In this document: positions 7,947 through 16,323 of the stretch, piece by piece
Layout: every line of letters starts with the position of its first letter
Numbering within the stretch: position 1 is the first letter of the stretch
Assembly (NCBI GenBank): GCA_041645075.1
Contig: JBAZQS010000003.1
Span: 7,790 to 71,789 of the forward strand
Source of the DNA: JBAZQS01 sp041645075
GTDB lineage: Bacteria; Patescibacteriota; Patescibacteriia; 2-01-FULL-39-33
Direction of reading: 5' to 3'
DNA length: 64,000 bases
The notes under the pieces: model-generated
Databases searched by the model: none
The model's input: the letters and a program-made list of their open reading frames with translations, nothing else
Told to the model about the DNA's origin: nothing
Program-made: the position numbers and the translations under genes

Positions 7947-9635
7947 TTGTATATTCTTGTCGTCTTCCGATTTTGGATTAGCCGTAAAGCTCACGGGTTT
8001 TTTCCCTAAAGCGGTTGATAAGCTTATGGGCGGTTCGCTAATTTCTAATTTTTTTTCACTAATAATGGCCTGCTCGTTTTTTAACTCGCCTTTTTGATTG
8101 CCGGCCCGAAATTTAATCAAACAATCTTGGCAGAAAACCGGCCTAATTCCGTCGGGTTTGAAATTAACCGTGGTCGCCACGCCGCAAGAAGAGCATTGAA
8201 CCGTATATTGTTCCGGATTAGAAATATTTTTTTTGTTTTTCTTTTTCAAGTCCTGGTTAAAATTTTGGCTTTGAGGCGGACTGGGCAGCTGACGGTTAAA
8301 ATTTTCTGTCCGGTCTTTGCCGCCGACCATTTGCACCACTTTATCGCTTAAATCAACCCCGCTCCAACGATTAATTTTCTCCTCTACTTCCGCCTTCGGA
8401 TTGGCATATCTCTCGCGTGAAACCCGTATCACCTTCTCCGCGCTATCAGTGATAAATTCATCATATAGGGGCGGCAAGGTTGTCGCCGAAAATGGGTCGG
8501 AAGCCACGCCGTCAATCATCAATTTCAAATAAATATGATAGGCGGGCAGGCTGACTAAGTCCTCCTCAATAAAGGTCGGGGTAAATTCTTTGACTAATTC
8601 TTCCGCGTCAGAAGCGCCGACCCGAAAGCCGATTAACGAGCCCACATTGCCGAATACGGCGTCGGAAACCTCCTCGGGCAGCTGTTTTATGTATTGATGG
8701 GCAATAATTAAATTAAGACGATATTTTCTGGCTTCTGATAAAATATTAGAAAAACTTTCATTGGCAAAATTCTGGAATTCATCCACATAGAGATAAAAGT
8801 CCTGGCGCTCCAGCTCCGGTATGTCAACCCGGCTCATGGCCGACAAATATAATTTCGTCACAATCATTGAGCCCAATAACTGCATGGTATCTTCGCCAAT
8901 TCTGCCTTTTGATAAATTTAAAATCAAAATTTTCCGGTTATCAATTATTTCTCTTAAGTCAAAGGTTGATTTCACCTGGCCGACAATATTCCTGATTAAA
9001 ACATTGGACAAAAATTGCCCGACTTTATTTTGAATCGGCGAAATAACTTCCTGCAAAACGCGGTCATTCCACTGGGTATATTCATTGGTCCAAAATGACT
9101 TAACGACCGGGTCTTTGATTTTTTCCACGACTTTTCTGCGGTAATCCTTATCCACCAGAATTCTCATAATACCCAAAAGCGTGCTACTCGGATAGTCCAA
9201 GAGCGCCAAAATCGCATTTCTTAAAATATATTCCAATCTCGGGCCCCAGCTATCGGCAAATTGTTTTTTAAATACACCCACCAAGCCGGAAGCAATGAAA
9301 TGTTTGCTGTTTTCATCAACGGCCTCTAAAATATTAAAAGCCACGGGATGTTCGGTATCGGCCGGATTAAAATAAATGAGATCATTTATCCGGTTTGGTG
9401 GAATGAAATTCAACAGCTTTTCCGCCGTATCGCCATGCGGGTCAATATAACAGCAGCCGTCGCCCCTGATAATATCGGAAATAATCATATTTTCCAGCAG
9501 ACAGGTCTTACCCATGCCGGTTTTGCCAATAATATACATATGGCGGCGACGGTCGTCTCTTTTTATGCCAAAGGTTTTTCTTTCGCTGCGAAAATTGGTT
9601 TCGCCAAAAATTGTTATATCTTTATTGTCGGTCAT
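7944..9635 (-). CDS. VirD4/TraG/HerA-like DNA-translocation ATPase with C-terminal zinc ribbon
   Basis: A 563-residue P-loop ATPase. Walker A is GKTGMGKT (residues 37-44), followed by CYIDPHGDTAEKLL, and Walker B is in FYLYVDEFQNF (about residues 280-290). The QYIKQLPEEV segment resembles the arginine-finger/sensor region. The C-terminus carries a CSSC...CQDC zinc ribbon (about residues 478-510). Such ATPases are widely conserved in Patescibacteria next to T4SS-like genes and are thought to drive DNA or protein transfer, or pilus function. It is preceded, 31 bp upstream, by a conserved membrane protein. Role in competence or conjugation is inferred. No N-terminal membrane helices are present, so membrane contact probably comes through the partner. 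Confidence 0.9.
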   Translation of the reverse strand: MTDNKDITIFGETNFRSERKTFGIKRDDRRRHMYIIGKTGMGKTCLLENMIISDIIRGDGCCYIDPHGDTAEKLLNFIPPNRINDLIYFNPADTEHPVAFNILEAVDENSKHFIASGLVGVFKKQFADSWGPRLEYILRNAILALLDYPSSTLLGIMRILVDKDYRRKVVEKIKDPVVKSFWTNEYTQWNDRVLQEVISPIQNKVGQFLSNVLIRNIVGQVKSTFDLREIIDNRKILILNLSKGRIGEDTMQLLGSMIVTKLYLSAMSRVDIPELERQDFYLYVDEFQNFANESFSNILSEARKYRLNLIIAHQYIKQLPEEVSDAVFGNVGSLIGFRVGASDAEELVKEFTPTFIEEDLVSLPAYHIYLKLMIDGVASDPFSATTLPPLYDEFITDSAEKVIRVSRERYANPKAEVEEKINRWSGVDLSDKVVQMVGGKDRTENFNRQLPSPPQSQNFNQDLKKKNKKNISNPEQYTVQCSSCGVATTVNFKPDGIRPVFCQDCLIKFRAGNQKGELKNEQAIISEKKLEISEPPISLSTALGKKPVSFTANPKSEDDKNIQ

Positions 9636-9666
9636 AAACCTAAATAATTTTTAATTTTGTAAGTGG

Positions 9667-11247
9667 TCAAACCGTGGGTAAGTTTGCTGGGGGTGTCGGT
9701 GGCTTTCGCGGCTCGCCTCGATTCGGCGAAGCGGGTGGTGCCGGCGGTTCAAAAATATTTTGTTTTCCTTCGGTGGGCAAAGCCAGGGGTGACGGAGCCG
9801 TCGGAATATGTGGCCTGGCCCCAGCATACGCGGGGCTAACCCCAGCATACGCGGGGCTCGCCACTGGCCCTTCAAAAACCGGCCTGGTTTCTTTCTTGAC
9901 AATAAAATCGCGATTGCCAATGGGGAGCCGGGTTGGCGGCACCACTTTCTTGCTCTCAATTTTTTCCACCATCGGCGCTTTGACGGTCATCACCGGGAAA
10001 TGCCAAAGCGAGGCCAATTCCTCATTATTTAAAAGCATATTAGCCACGTTATCGCCATAATAATTGGTTCGTTTTATATAATACCTTAAAATTCTATTCT
10101 GTCTGTAAGCCACTCTTTTTTTTACCCGAAAATAATCCACGCTTGTTTTTGTTCTGGGGCCGGGCTTAAAGCCATTGGCATTGCTCACGCTAAACTGCTT
10201 GATTGAACCGATAATGGCGGCTACGCCCCGGCCTTTATTAAAAACCCCTTGTTCGGCCAGATAAACCAAACGGAATTTAACTCTAAAAGGGTGCTTGGCA
10301 AGTTTTTTCTGGATATTTTCCAAAAGCAATCTATCGCCCGGCGACATATTGAAAAGCCGAATCGTATCTTCCTTTTTCTTTTCTACTTCACCGGTCGCGC
10401 TCATTATACTGGTCAATAAATTAACGCCTTGGGCCACCGCATTAACGGGTGCGTTGAGAATTTTATCCCCGAAAGTTGAGGGAGCGGTATAAATCTGGCC
10501 GCTAAATTCCTTAACAATTTTTTTTGCTTTTTCCCCCCACCCCGGCTCCGCCGGCAGAGGCGTAACCACCAGTTGCAGCCAGGCCTGTTCACCGGGCCCA
10601 AGCCGGCTTAAAATTTCCAATAATCCGGCCATTGGGTCAAGAAATGTTTGGGTTAAAGTATGTTCAAATTCGGGATAAGTCCTGATTGGATAAGGATAGT
10701 CCTTGGTTAAAATAAATTCCGTGCCCCATAAATTATATTTTTCATTGGGAAAACGGAGGTGGGCATAATCCTGCGCGTAGTCCTCCACTTCGGTAATTTC
10801 CGCGTCCGGATATTGGGCATAGATGGCGGCCTCGGCCAAGTCGCGAAGGTGGCTTGGCGTCCTGATTAAAAATTGAATATAGCCCTCTAAGCTTACAACT
10901 TCAAAAGAAAAACTTTCTTGATTTTTTCCGGTCCAATATCTTTCTATTAAATTGCCGCTTGTTTGAGCGCCGGCCAAAGCCGCGAATATATTTTCTACGG
11001 CTTTTGGCGTCTGTTCGTTATTTTTAGGAATATCAACGGCTAATAGGACGTGCTGCCATTTGCCGGCATATTGGCCCTGACGAGCGTCTAACCAGACCCG
11101 ATACATAACAACGGTAAGCAAAATTAAAAAAATAACCCAGCCGCCGCCCAGAAATAATTGCCGGGCGATGGTCACCGGATCCTGCGAGCCAAAAACCGAA
11201 AATCGCTCCCACCAAGAAGCCAGGTCTAAGTTGAATTCAATATTCAT
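9667..11247 (-). CDS. Conserved patescibacterial membrane protein, partner of the VirD4-like ATPase
   Basis: A 526-residue protein with one N-terminal membrane segment (about residues 29-48), a large cytoplasmic body, and a Pro/Ala-rich C-terminal tail. The body contains IRTPSHLRDLAEAAIYAQYP and the segment RPHIPTAPSP in the tail. It precedes the ATPase by 31 bp, and this gene pair recurs in Candidate Phyla Radiation genomes, so it is probably the membrane anchor or coupling factor. The tail from about residue 465 is built from short repeats (SPAYAG twice, then PASPNRGEP) that match palindromic repeats in the DNA. Precise biochemical role unknown. Confidence 0.75.
   Translation of the reverse strand: MNIEFNLDLASWWERFSVFGSQDPVTIARQLFLGGGWVIFLILLTVVMYRVWLDARQGQYAGKWQHVLLAVDIPKNNEQTPKAVENIFAALAGAQTSGNLIERYWTGKNQESFSFEVVSLEGYIQFLIRTPSHLRDLAEAAIYAQYPDAEITEVEDYAQDYAHLRFPNEKYNLWGTEFILTKDYPYPIRTYPEFEHTLTQTFLDPMAGLLEILSRLGPGEQAWLQLVVTPLPAEPGWGEKAKKIVKEFSGQIYTAPSTFGDKILNAPVNAVAQGVNLLTSIMSATGEVEKKKEDTIRLFNMSPGDRLLLENIQKKLAKHPFRVKFRLVYLAEQGVFNKGRGVAAIIGSIKQFSVSNANGFKPGPRTKTSVDYFRVKKRVAYRQNRILRYYIKRTNYYGDNVANMLLNNEELASLWHFPVMTVKAPMVEKIESKKVVPPTRLPIGNRDFIVKKETRPVFEGPVASPAYAGVSPAYAGARPHIPTAPSPLALPTEGKQNIFEPPAPPASPNRGEPRKPPTPPANLPTV
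9700..9862. repeat. Repeat-derived tail in the VirD4-partner gene
   Basis: Two copies of CCAGCATACGCGGGGCT and one GCGGCTCGCCTCG...CGAAGCGGG palindrome lie in the coding region and encode SPAYAG repeats and the SPNRGEP segment. The second palindrome family recurs in tsf and dnaJ. Confidence 0.7.
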
Positions 11248-11291
11248 AATTTTTAACTTGTCACCTTTATTGCCAAAAAAATATTTAGATT

Positions 11292-12461
11292 TTATTCGGT
11301 CGCTGATTCGGCGAGAACATCTTTTCCCACCAATTCATATCGGCCGCCCTTTTCTTTTCTGATGTCTTTATTATTCATCAAAGCCAGATAAATGGTGGAC
11401 TTCTTCACGTTTCTTTTTTCCAAAACCTTATCAATAATCTCTTCCTTGGTCAGGGAGCCGTATTCCTTCAATAAATCAGCCACCACCTCGCTCACCGTGC
11501 CCGGTTTGTAGCCCCACTCGCTTAAAGCATAAATTCCCCGTCCCACTAAAATATACTTATCGTCAAGAATCAATTCATTATGAACCGTGGCCGGATAAGC
11601 GATTTTTTCGTCAAATTTCGTTTCATTGATGGCCTGGGCAATCTCGGTAAAATGCATGGGTTTGCCGAATTTTTTTAAGACCAAATATATTTTATCATTA
11701 ATTTTCCTGGGCTGGACCGTACCCCAAGAAACCAAGCCCCACTTATCAAAAAGGTCGCGCTTAACCTTGCGGCTGACGCGCAGATAGCTTTCTAAAATCC
11801 GGTCCACATCTTCATCGGTCACTTCCAAAAAATTGATGATGGAAAGAATTTTTTCCTTATTTTGATTATAGAATTCAGAATTTTTAAGCTTGTCTAAAAG
11901 TTCCTTCAGATTAAGCGACTCGCCCGCCCCCTCAATGATTTTCACCATCTCATTTATGACCTCTTTTAAAAGTTCGGTATTGGCCGAGCCCGATTTCCAC
12001 AGGTGATTAAAGTCCTTGTCTTGTTTGACCTTATTAATATTGTCAGAAAAAATATGTTCGGCCAAAAAGAGCAGGGCGGATTCGCCGCCTTGGTGAGTAT
12101 CTAAATAGTTAAGCAAATTTTCCAAGAAAAATTCTTCCTCCATTATGCCGCCATATTGCTCTAATAATTGGCTCACCACATTTTCCGCTTCTTTGATTTC
12201 CGCGCGCAATTCCTCTAATTCCTTTAATTTGCGAATGCTTAAACCTTCAATCTGTCTTACTCTTTCCCGGGTAATGCCGTAAATTTTACCGATTTCTTCA
12301 AGCGTGTGTTTTTGGTCAAATTCCAAAGCAAAGCGACGTTTGATAATATCCCTTTCCTTGTCGCTTAAATGGGAAAATAAAACATTCAACGTTTCCACCG
12401 GATTAAAGCGAGCCACGCTGTCCTGAAATTGATTTTTTCTCACTTGGTCTAATATTGACAT
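11292..12461 (-). CDS. Sigma-70 region 4-like and HARE-HTH domain regulator
   Basis: A protein of about 389 residues. Near the N-terminus (about residues 35-85) is a sigma region 4-like helix-turn-helix, with HTLEEIGKIYGITRERVRQIE. The middle is helical. The C-terminal third carries a HARE-HTH domain as in RpoE (delta) proteins (KPMHFTEIAQAINETKFDE), then a second winged-helix-like unit (GSLTKEEIIDKVLEKRNV). No sigma region 2 is visible, so it cannot melt promoters like a normal sigma factor. It is more likely an RNA polymerase-associated regulator. The start was placed at MSILDQ; an upstream ATG at 12479 adds six residues. A strong promoter lies at 12545-12574. Confidence 0.8.
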   Translation of the reverse strand: MSILDQVRKNQFQDSVARFNPVETLNVLFSHLSDKERDIIKRRFALEFDQKHTLEEIGKIYGITRERVRQIEGLSIRKLKELEELRAEIKEAENVVSQLLEQYGGIMEEEFFLENLLNYLDTHQGGESALLFLAEHIFSDNINKVKQDKDFNHLWKSGSANTELLKEVINEMVKIIEGAGESLNLKELLDKLKNSEFYNQNKEKILSIINFLEVTDEDVDRILESYLRVSRKVKRDLFDKWGLVSWGTVQPRKINDKIYLVLKKFGKPMHFTEIAQAINETKFDEKIAYPATVHNELILDDKYILVGRGIYALSEWGYKPGTVSEVVADLLKEYGSLTKEEIIDKVLEKRNVKKSTIYLALMNNKDIRKEKGGRYELVGKDVLAESATE

Positions 12462-12544
12462 ATTATAATATAAAAACAATAGAGAAAAATAGAAAAAATT
12501 ATCTAAATTAAGATAAAATTAAACTAATCTATTTTTATAATATA

Positions 12545-12574
12545 ATTATATCAAGAAAAATTAGTTTTGTCAAA
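12545..12574 (-). promoter_or_regulatory. Sigma-70-type promoter of the HARE-HTH regulator
   Basis: TTGACA (12574-12569), an 18-base spacer and TATAAT (12550-12545) on the minus strand. The gene begins about 84 bases downstream. Confidence 0.8.
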
Positions 12575-12579
12575 CGACT

Positions 12580-12690
12580 ATTAAACCCAAATTGGGGAAA
12601 AATAAAAACCCCCATTTTTTTAAATTGAGATTGCTTCCACCGCTTTCGCGGGGGTAAACTATTCTCGCAATGACAAAGTGGGAGCGGTTT
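12580..12690. repeat. Palindromic repeat and hairpin downstream of secF
   Basis: A G4/C5 hairpin (12592-12617) is followed by a GATTGCTTC...CTCGCAATGAC unit. The second unit matches the repeat family at 53470-53582. It lies between the stop of secF and the promoter of the regulator gene and may also serve as the secDF terminator. Confidence 0.55.
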
Positions 12691-12693
12691 TTC

Positions 12694-13626
12694 TTATTTT
12701 CTATTTTTAAAATTTTTACTAAGATTGTGCCAAGTAACCACCAGCGGGCTGGCCACGAAAATTGAAGAATAGGTGCCGACAATAATGCCGACAATCAAGA
12801 CCAAGGCAAAATTGACAATGGTTTTGCCGCCCAAAAAATATAAGGCGGATAAAACCAATAAAATCGTCAGGGAAGTGTTGATGGAGCGGGCAATGGTTTG
12901 ATTGATACTGTCATTAACCACTGCCTCAAAATCAGCGCTATAATGCTTGGCCAAATTTTCGCGCGTCCGGTCAAAAACCACGATGGTGTCGTGAACCGAA
13001 AAACCCAAAATCGTTAAAAGCGCGGTAATAAATAAGCTGTCCACCTCAAAGCCGGCGAAATGTCCTAAAATCGCAAATAAGCCAACCACAATTAGAATAT
13101 CATGAATAAGGGCGATGACCGCGGCCACGCCGTATTTCCAGGATTCAACCGGTTTGGAAACTTTTCTAAAAGCAAAGGCAATATACAAAATAATTGCCAA
13201 CGAGGCCAAGACAATTGCCATCCAGGCCTTCTTAGCCAATTCCTGGCCGATAATTGGGCCGATTGACTCAAACCTTTCTTCAACTAAAGCGGGTATGGAA
13301 TCATTTTTAACGTCCTTAAATTTGCTTTTTAATTGACTTAAAATTCTTTGATGGGTCTCTTCGTCAACGGTTTTGAAACGCAAGATTATATTCCGAGCGC
13401 CCGCCGGCTGGACTCTTAACTCGCCCAAATTCAAGTCCGACAAACCGCTTTGGATCTGGTCAATGGCGGGACGCTCAATATTGAATTTAATTTCCATTAA
13501 ACTCCCGCCCGTAAAATCAATGCTGGGCTTGAGCCCCCAGATAAGCAAACTAATAATCGCCGCCATAACCATTATTAATGACAGCGTATAATTATATTTT
13601 CTATTTTGGATTATTTTTAATTTCAT
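12694..13626 (-). CDS. secF: Protein translocase subunit SecF
   Basis: A 310-residue RND-family membrane protein with six helices. Signatures include IDFTGGSLMEIKF near the N-terminus, GFSVHDTIVVFDRTREN (the D-x3-D motif region of TM4), and ARSINTSLTILLVL. SecDF uses the proton gradient to pull Sec substrates to the outside. The start overlaps the end of secD by 4 bp, the usual coupled arrangement. Length is normal for SecF. Confidence 0.96.
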   Translation of the reverse strand: MKLKIIQNRKYNYTLSLIMVMAAIISLLIWGLKPSIDFTGGSLMEIKFNIERPAIDQIQSGLSDLNLGELRVQPAGARNIILRFKTVDEETHQRILSQLKSKFKDVKNDSIPALVEERFESIGPIIGQELAKKAWMAIVLASLAIILYIAFAFRKVSKPVESWKYGVAAVIALIHDILIVVGLFAILGHFAGFEVDSLFITALLTILGFSVHDTIVVFDRTRENLAKHYSADFEAVVNDSINQTIARSINTSLTILLVLSALYFLGGKTIVNFALVLIVGIIVGTYSSIFVASPLVVTWHNLSKNFKNRK

Positions 13627-15455
13627 GTTATTGTTTTTTTTCTAACCCCATAAAGCCATCTATTCTGAAAGGGCCGCCAGCCACTGACTAATCGTAAAAA
13701 TTGTCTAGTAATGGTAATGGCGGAAAACATCGAAACAAGAATACCTATGGCTAGGGTTAGGGCAAATCCCCGAATAATACTCGAGCCAAACCAGTACAAA
13801 ACAACGCAAGTTATTAAAGATGAAACATTTGAGTCGCGAATGGAAAACCAGGCGCGATGAAAGCCCTCTTTTACGCCGGCGGCCAAGTCCTTGCCGGCGC
13901 GCAGTTCTTCTTTTAGCCGTTCAAAAATAAGAATATTGGCGTCCACGGCCATGCCGACCGAAAGAATAAAGCCGGCAATGCCCGCCAAAGTTAAAGTGAT
14001 GTGTAAAAATTTGAAAAGCGCCAGAGCAATTGTGGTATAAATAAATAAGGCGATGACCGACAAAACGCCGGGCAGACGGTAATATAAAATCATAAAAATC
14101 ACCACTAACAACAAGCCGAACACACCCGCCTGCAAGCTTCTTTGGACCGACTCGTTGCCTAAGCTGGCGCCGACCGTGGTCTGCGAAATCAAATTTATGG
14201 GCACGGGCAGAGCGCCGGCATTTAATCGCTGGGCCAATAATTTGGCCTCTTGCGTGGTAAAACTGCCGCTAATAACCGCCTTGCCCGATAAAATCGGCTC
14301 ATTGACCCTGGGAATGCTAATGGGCGAGCCGTCCAAAAAAATGGCAACCGGCTTACCTACATTCTTAGTAGTAATATCGGCAAACAATTTCGCGCCCTCA
14401 TCGTTGAACTCTAAACCCACTTCCGGCACGCCGGAATTCGGGTCAAATTCAACATTTGCCTTTTTTAATTGCTGGCCGGTTAAGCCCGTGTTTTTCCATT
14501 CCGAATTAATTTTTAAGCCCAAATCCGCCGCGGTCTTGGTTTGAAATAAGATGTGACGGACATCAATTTCTTTATTATCCCCTTCGCCTCTTTCCGCTTC
14601 TTTTTTGATAATATGATAACCGAATTGCGTCTTGACCAAGTTGGGATAAATTTCTCCCACTTTTAATTTATTAAAAGCCACGTCGTCAAATTCCGGCACG
14701 AAAGCGCCTTTTTTTACGCCCTGATACAATCCGCCATTATCTTTACTGCCCGAATCATCAGAATACTGCTTGGCCAGTTTCGCAAAATCAGCGCCCGCTA
14801 AAATTTGCGGTAAAACGGCTTGCGCTTTTTCCTCAATGGCTTTATTTTCCCGGTCTAATTGCTGTTGCTCTGACGGCGTTAATTGGCTGGCCTCCGGATT
14901 TTCTTCCTTAAATTCCAATAACGGCGTCTCGCCAATCATTTTAATCGCCTGATTGACATCATAAACGCCAGCTAATTCCACAATCACGCGCCAACTGCTT
15001 CCCACTTGATTGGTTTGCACCAATGGTTCGGAAACGCCCAAAGCATTAACGCGGCGTTCAATCACATCTCTGACCCCGCCCAAAGCATCGGCCCGCTCGC
15101 TTGGGTTAATTTGCGAGACATCGGCATCATAAACCAAGTGCGTGCCACCCAATAAATCCAAACCCAAACTAAAGGGCAGGCCGTAATTAATTAAGTCAAT
15201 TTCTTTAATATTTTTAAACTTTAGGCCTTTGGTATTATCTAATGGGCTCTTTTCAATTTTCGGCCAAATCCGCCAATCGCTGACTACGGGAACAGTTGAT
15301 AAGCCCTGGTCTAATTTTTGGGCGACGATATTTTTAAAGCCGAAAACATCTATGAAAAAAGTAAAAATAAATAAAATTACGATGCCGAAAATAAGCCAAC
15401 GGAGCTTGCCCCTTGGACCGGGAGTAAAAAAATTTTGAAATGGATTTTTTGCCAT
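13623..15455 (-). CDS. secD: Protein translocase subunit SecD with an inserted parvulin-like (PpiC) module
   Basis: A 610-residue SecD. Signatures are GLDLLGGTHLVYDAD (about 98-112) and, in TM4, AGFILSVGMAVDANILIFER. Between about residues 184 and 320, inside the periplasmic P1 region, lies an extra domain. It contains GADFAKLAKQYSDDSGSKD (221-239), GGLYQG, FVPEFDDVAF (252-261), and VKTQFGYHIIKKE (274-286), which is the parvulin/PpiC rotamase pattern. The strand that normally opens a parvulin (DVRHILFQTK, 298-307) follows the rest instead of preceding it. After it the normal SecD sequence resumes (LTGQQLKKANVEFD). The insert may couple proline isomerisation or chaperone activity to translocation. 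Family certain; fused activity inferred. Confidence 0.95.
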   Translation of the reverse strand: MAKNPFQNFFTPGPRGKLRWLIFGIVILFIFTFFIDVFGFKNIVAQKLDQGLSTVPVVSDWRIWPKIEKSPLDNTKGLKFKNIKEIDLINYGLPFSLGLDLLGGTHLVYDADVSQINPSERADALGGVRDVIERRVNALGVSEPLVQTNQVGSSWRVIVELAGVYDVNQAIKMIGETPLLEFKEENPEASQLTPSEQQQLDRENKAIEEKAQAVLPQILAGADFAKLAKQYSDDSGSKDNGGLYQGVKKGAFVPEFDDVAFNKLKVGEIYPNLVKTQFGYHIIKKEAERGEGDNKEIDVRHILFQTKTAADLGLKINSEWKNTGLTGQQLKKANVEFDPNSGVPEVGLEFNDEGAKLFADITTKNVGKPVAIFLDGSPISIPRVNEPILSGKAVISGSFTTQEAKLLAQRLNAGALPVPINLISQTTVGASLGNESVQRSLQAGVFGLLLVVIFMILYYRLPGVLSVIALFIYTTIALALFKFLHITLTLAGIAGFILSVGMAVDANILIFERLKEELRAGKDLAAGVKEGFHRAWFSIRDSNVSSLITCVVLYWFGSSIIRGFALTLAIGILVSMFSAITITRQFLRLVSGWRPFQNRWLYGVRKKTIT

Positions 15456-15544
15456 TTATTATTGGCGGTGAATAATTTACTTTAAACTATTATAGTTTAG
15501 CAAAAATTCTCTTGATTTGCAAGATTTAAATTTTAATTAAAAGA

Positions 15545-15576
15545 GGGAGCGGCAGGCTGTTGTATAGCGCGCTCCC
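15545..15576 (-). terminator. Intrinsic terminator after the 160-residue orphan gene
   Basis: GGGAGCG and CGCTCCC form a 7-bp stem followed on the minus strand by TTATTAA/TCTTTT-like pyrimidine-rich sequence. It lies about 105 bases past the stop codon at 15680. Confidence 0.6.
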
Positions 15577-15679
15577 TTATTAACAAGCAATTAATTTTAT
15601 GAAACGGCGCGAGACCTGGATTCTCTGGGGGTCTGGAGTTTCTCTAATAAGATTAATAATCGTGGTTTAATTTGTCGCT

Positions 15680-16162
15680 TTAAGCCATCGATTCTCTTTG
15701 AAGTTGCATGGCTTTGTGCATCCCATCGCTCAATATTATGGCGGTAATACGTCGTTCTGGAATGATTACCTGGCTATCATCCAATAACTTCCTTAAAGGA
15801 GGATGCCGATAAGGATTATCACTTTCAGTAAGATATTTTGGCACTTTAATACTGAGCCGACCCTTGGGACGCCAGATAGACACATCCGTGGGATCCAATG
15901 AAATGAGCGAGCCGACATAATCGGCTACGTAATAATCACCGCAATCTTCAACAACCGCCAAGATTATGTCCCGACAAAACCAAGCCGGAATATCCTTACT
16001 GTGGTTAAGTGATAGGCATATATCCTTATCAACCTTCAGAAAAAACAACACCCTTTTCCCAACTCTCTTCCGCAACTCATTGGCAAAACTGCCCAGGCCC
16101 AAAAAATATTTAGTATTTCTGAACCATTGACGAATGAGAGCACTGCCGAAAGGTCGTCGCAT
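15680..16162 (-). CDS. Orphan protein of unknown function, 160 residues
   Basis: No domain recognised. The protein is soluble and basic at the N-terminus, with a beta-rich middle (VLFFLKVDKDICLSLN, VVEDCGDYYVADYVGSLISL). The gene is well equipped: an AGGAGG ribosome-binding site 7 bases before the ATG, a TTGACA/AATAAT promoter 87 bases upstream, and its own terminator. It therefore looks like a real, independently expressed gene. It sits alone between secD and gap. Codon use is more even and less AT-biased than in neighbours, which may mean recent acquisition. Function unknown. Confidence 0.75.
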   Translation of the reverse strand: MRRPFGSALIRQWFRNTKYFLGLGSFANELRKRVGKRVLFFLKVDKDICLSLNHSKDIPAWFCRDIILAVVEDCGDYYVADYVGSLISLDPTDVSIWRPKGRLSIKVPKYLTESDNPYRHPPLRKLLDDSQVIIPERRITAIILSDGMHKAMQLQRESMA

Positions 16163-16248
16163 AGATTCCTCCTAATTACTGTTTGTATGGAGCTTTGCCC
16201 CAAAAAAAGTTTTAATGAGCTTAGAAACATAAGCCATTCCTGTCGACT

Positions 16249-16277
16249 ATTATTGAATATGGCGCCTCCTTTGTCAA
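16249..16277 (-). promoter_or_regulatory. Promoter of the 160-residue orphan gene
   Basis: TTGACA (16277-16272), a 17-base spacer and AATAAT (16254-16249) on the minus strand, in the spacer just after the gap terminator. A transcript starting near 16242 has an 80-base leader ending in AGGAGG. Confidence 0.8.
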
Positions 16278-16298
16278 ATATCTTTGATCTTATAAAAA

Positions 16299-16323
16299 CC
16301 CCCTCATAATGGAGGGGGAATTT
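16299..16323 (-). terminator. Intrinsic terminator of gap
   Basis: CCCCCTC and GGAGGGGG form a stem with loop ATAAT. On the minus strand it begins about five bases after the gap stop codon and is followed by T5. A-rich sequence on the other side makes it potentially bidirectional. Confidence 0.85.

Noticed and set aside
7944..9635. Alternative genetic code with UGA as Gly
   Set aside because: UGA stops this gene in place, and conserved proteins such as GAPDH, GyrB and DnaK contain no internal UGA.
9651..10060. Overlapping frames on both strands at the repeat-rich tail of the VirD4-partner gene
   Set aside because: Palindromic, GC-rich repeats open several frames at once; only the minus frame continues a conserved protein.
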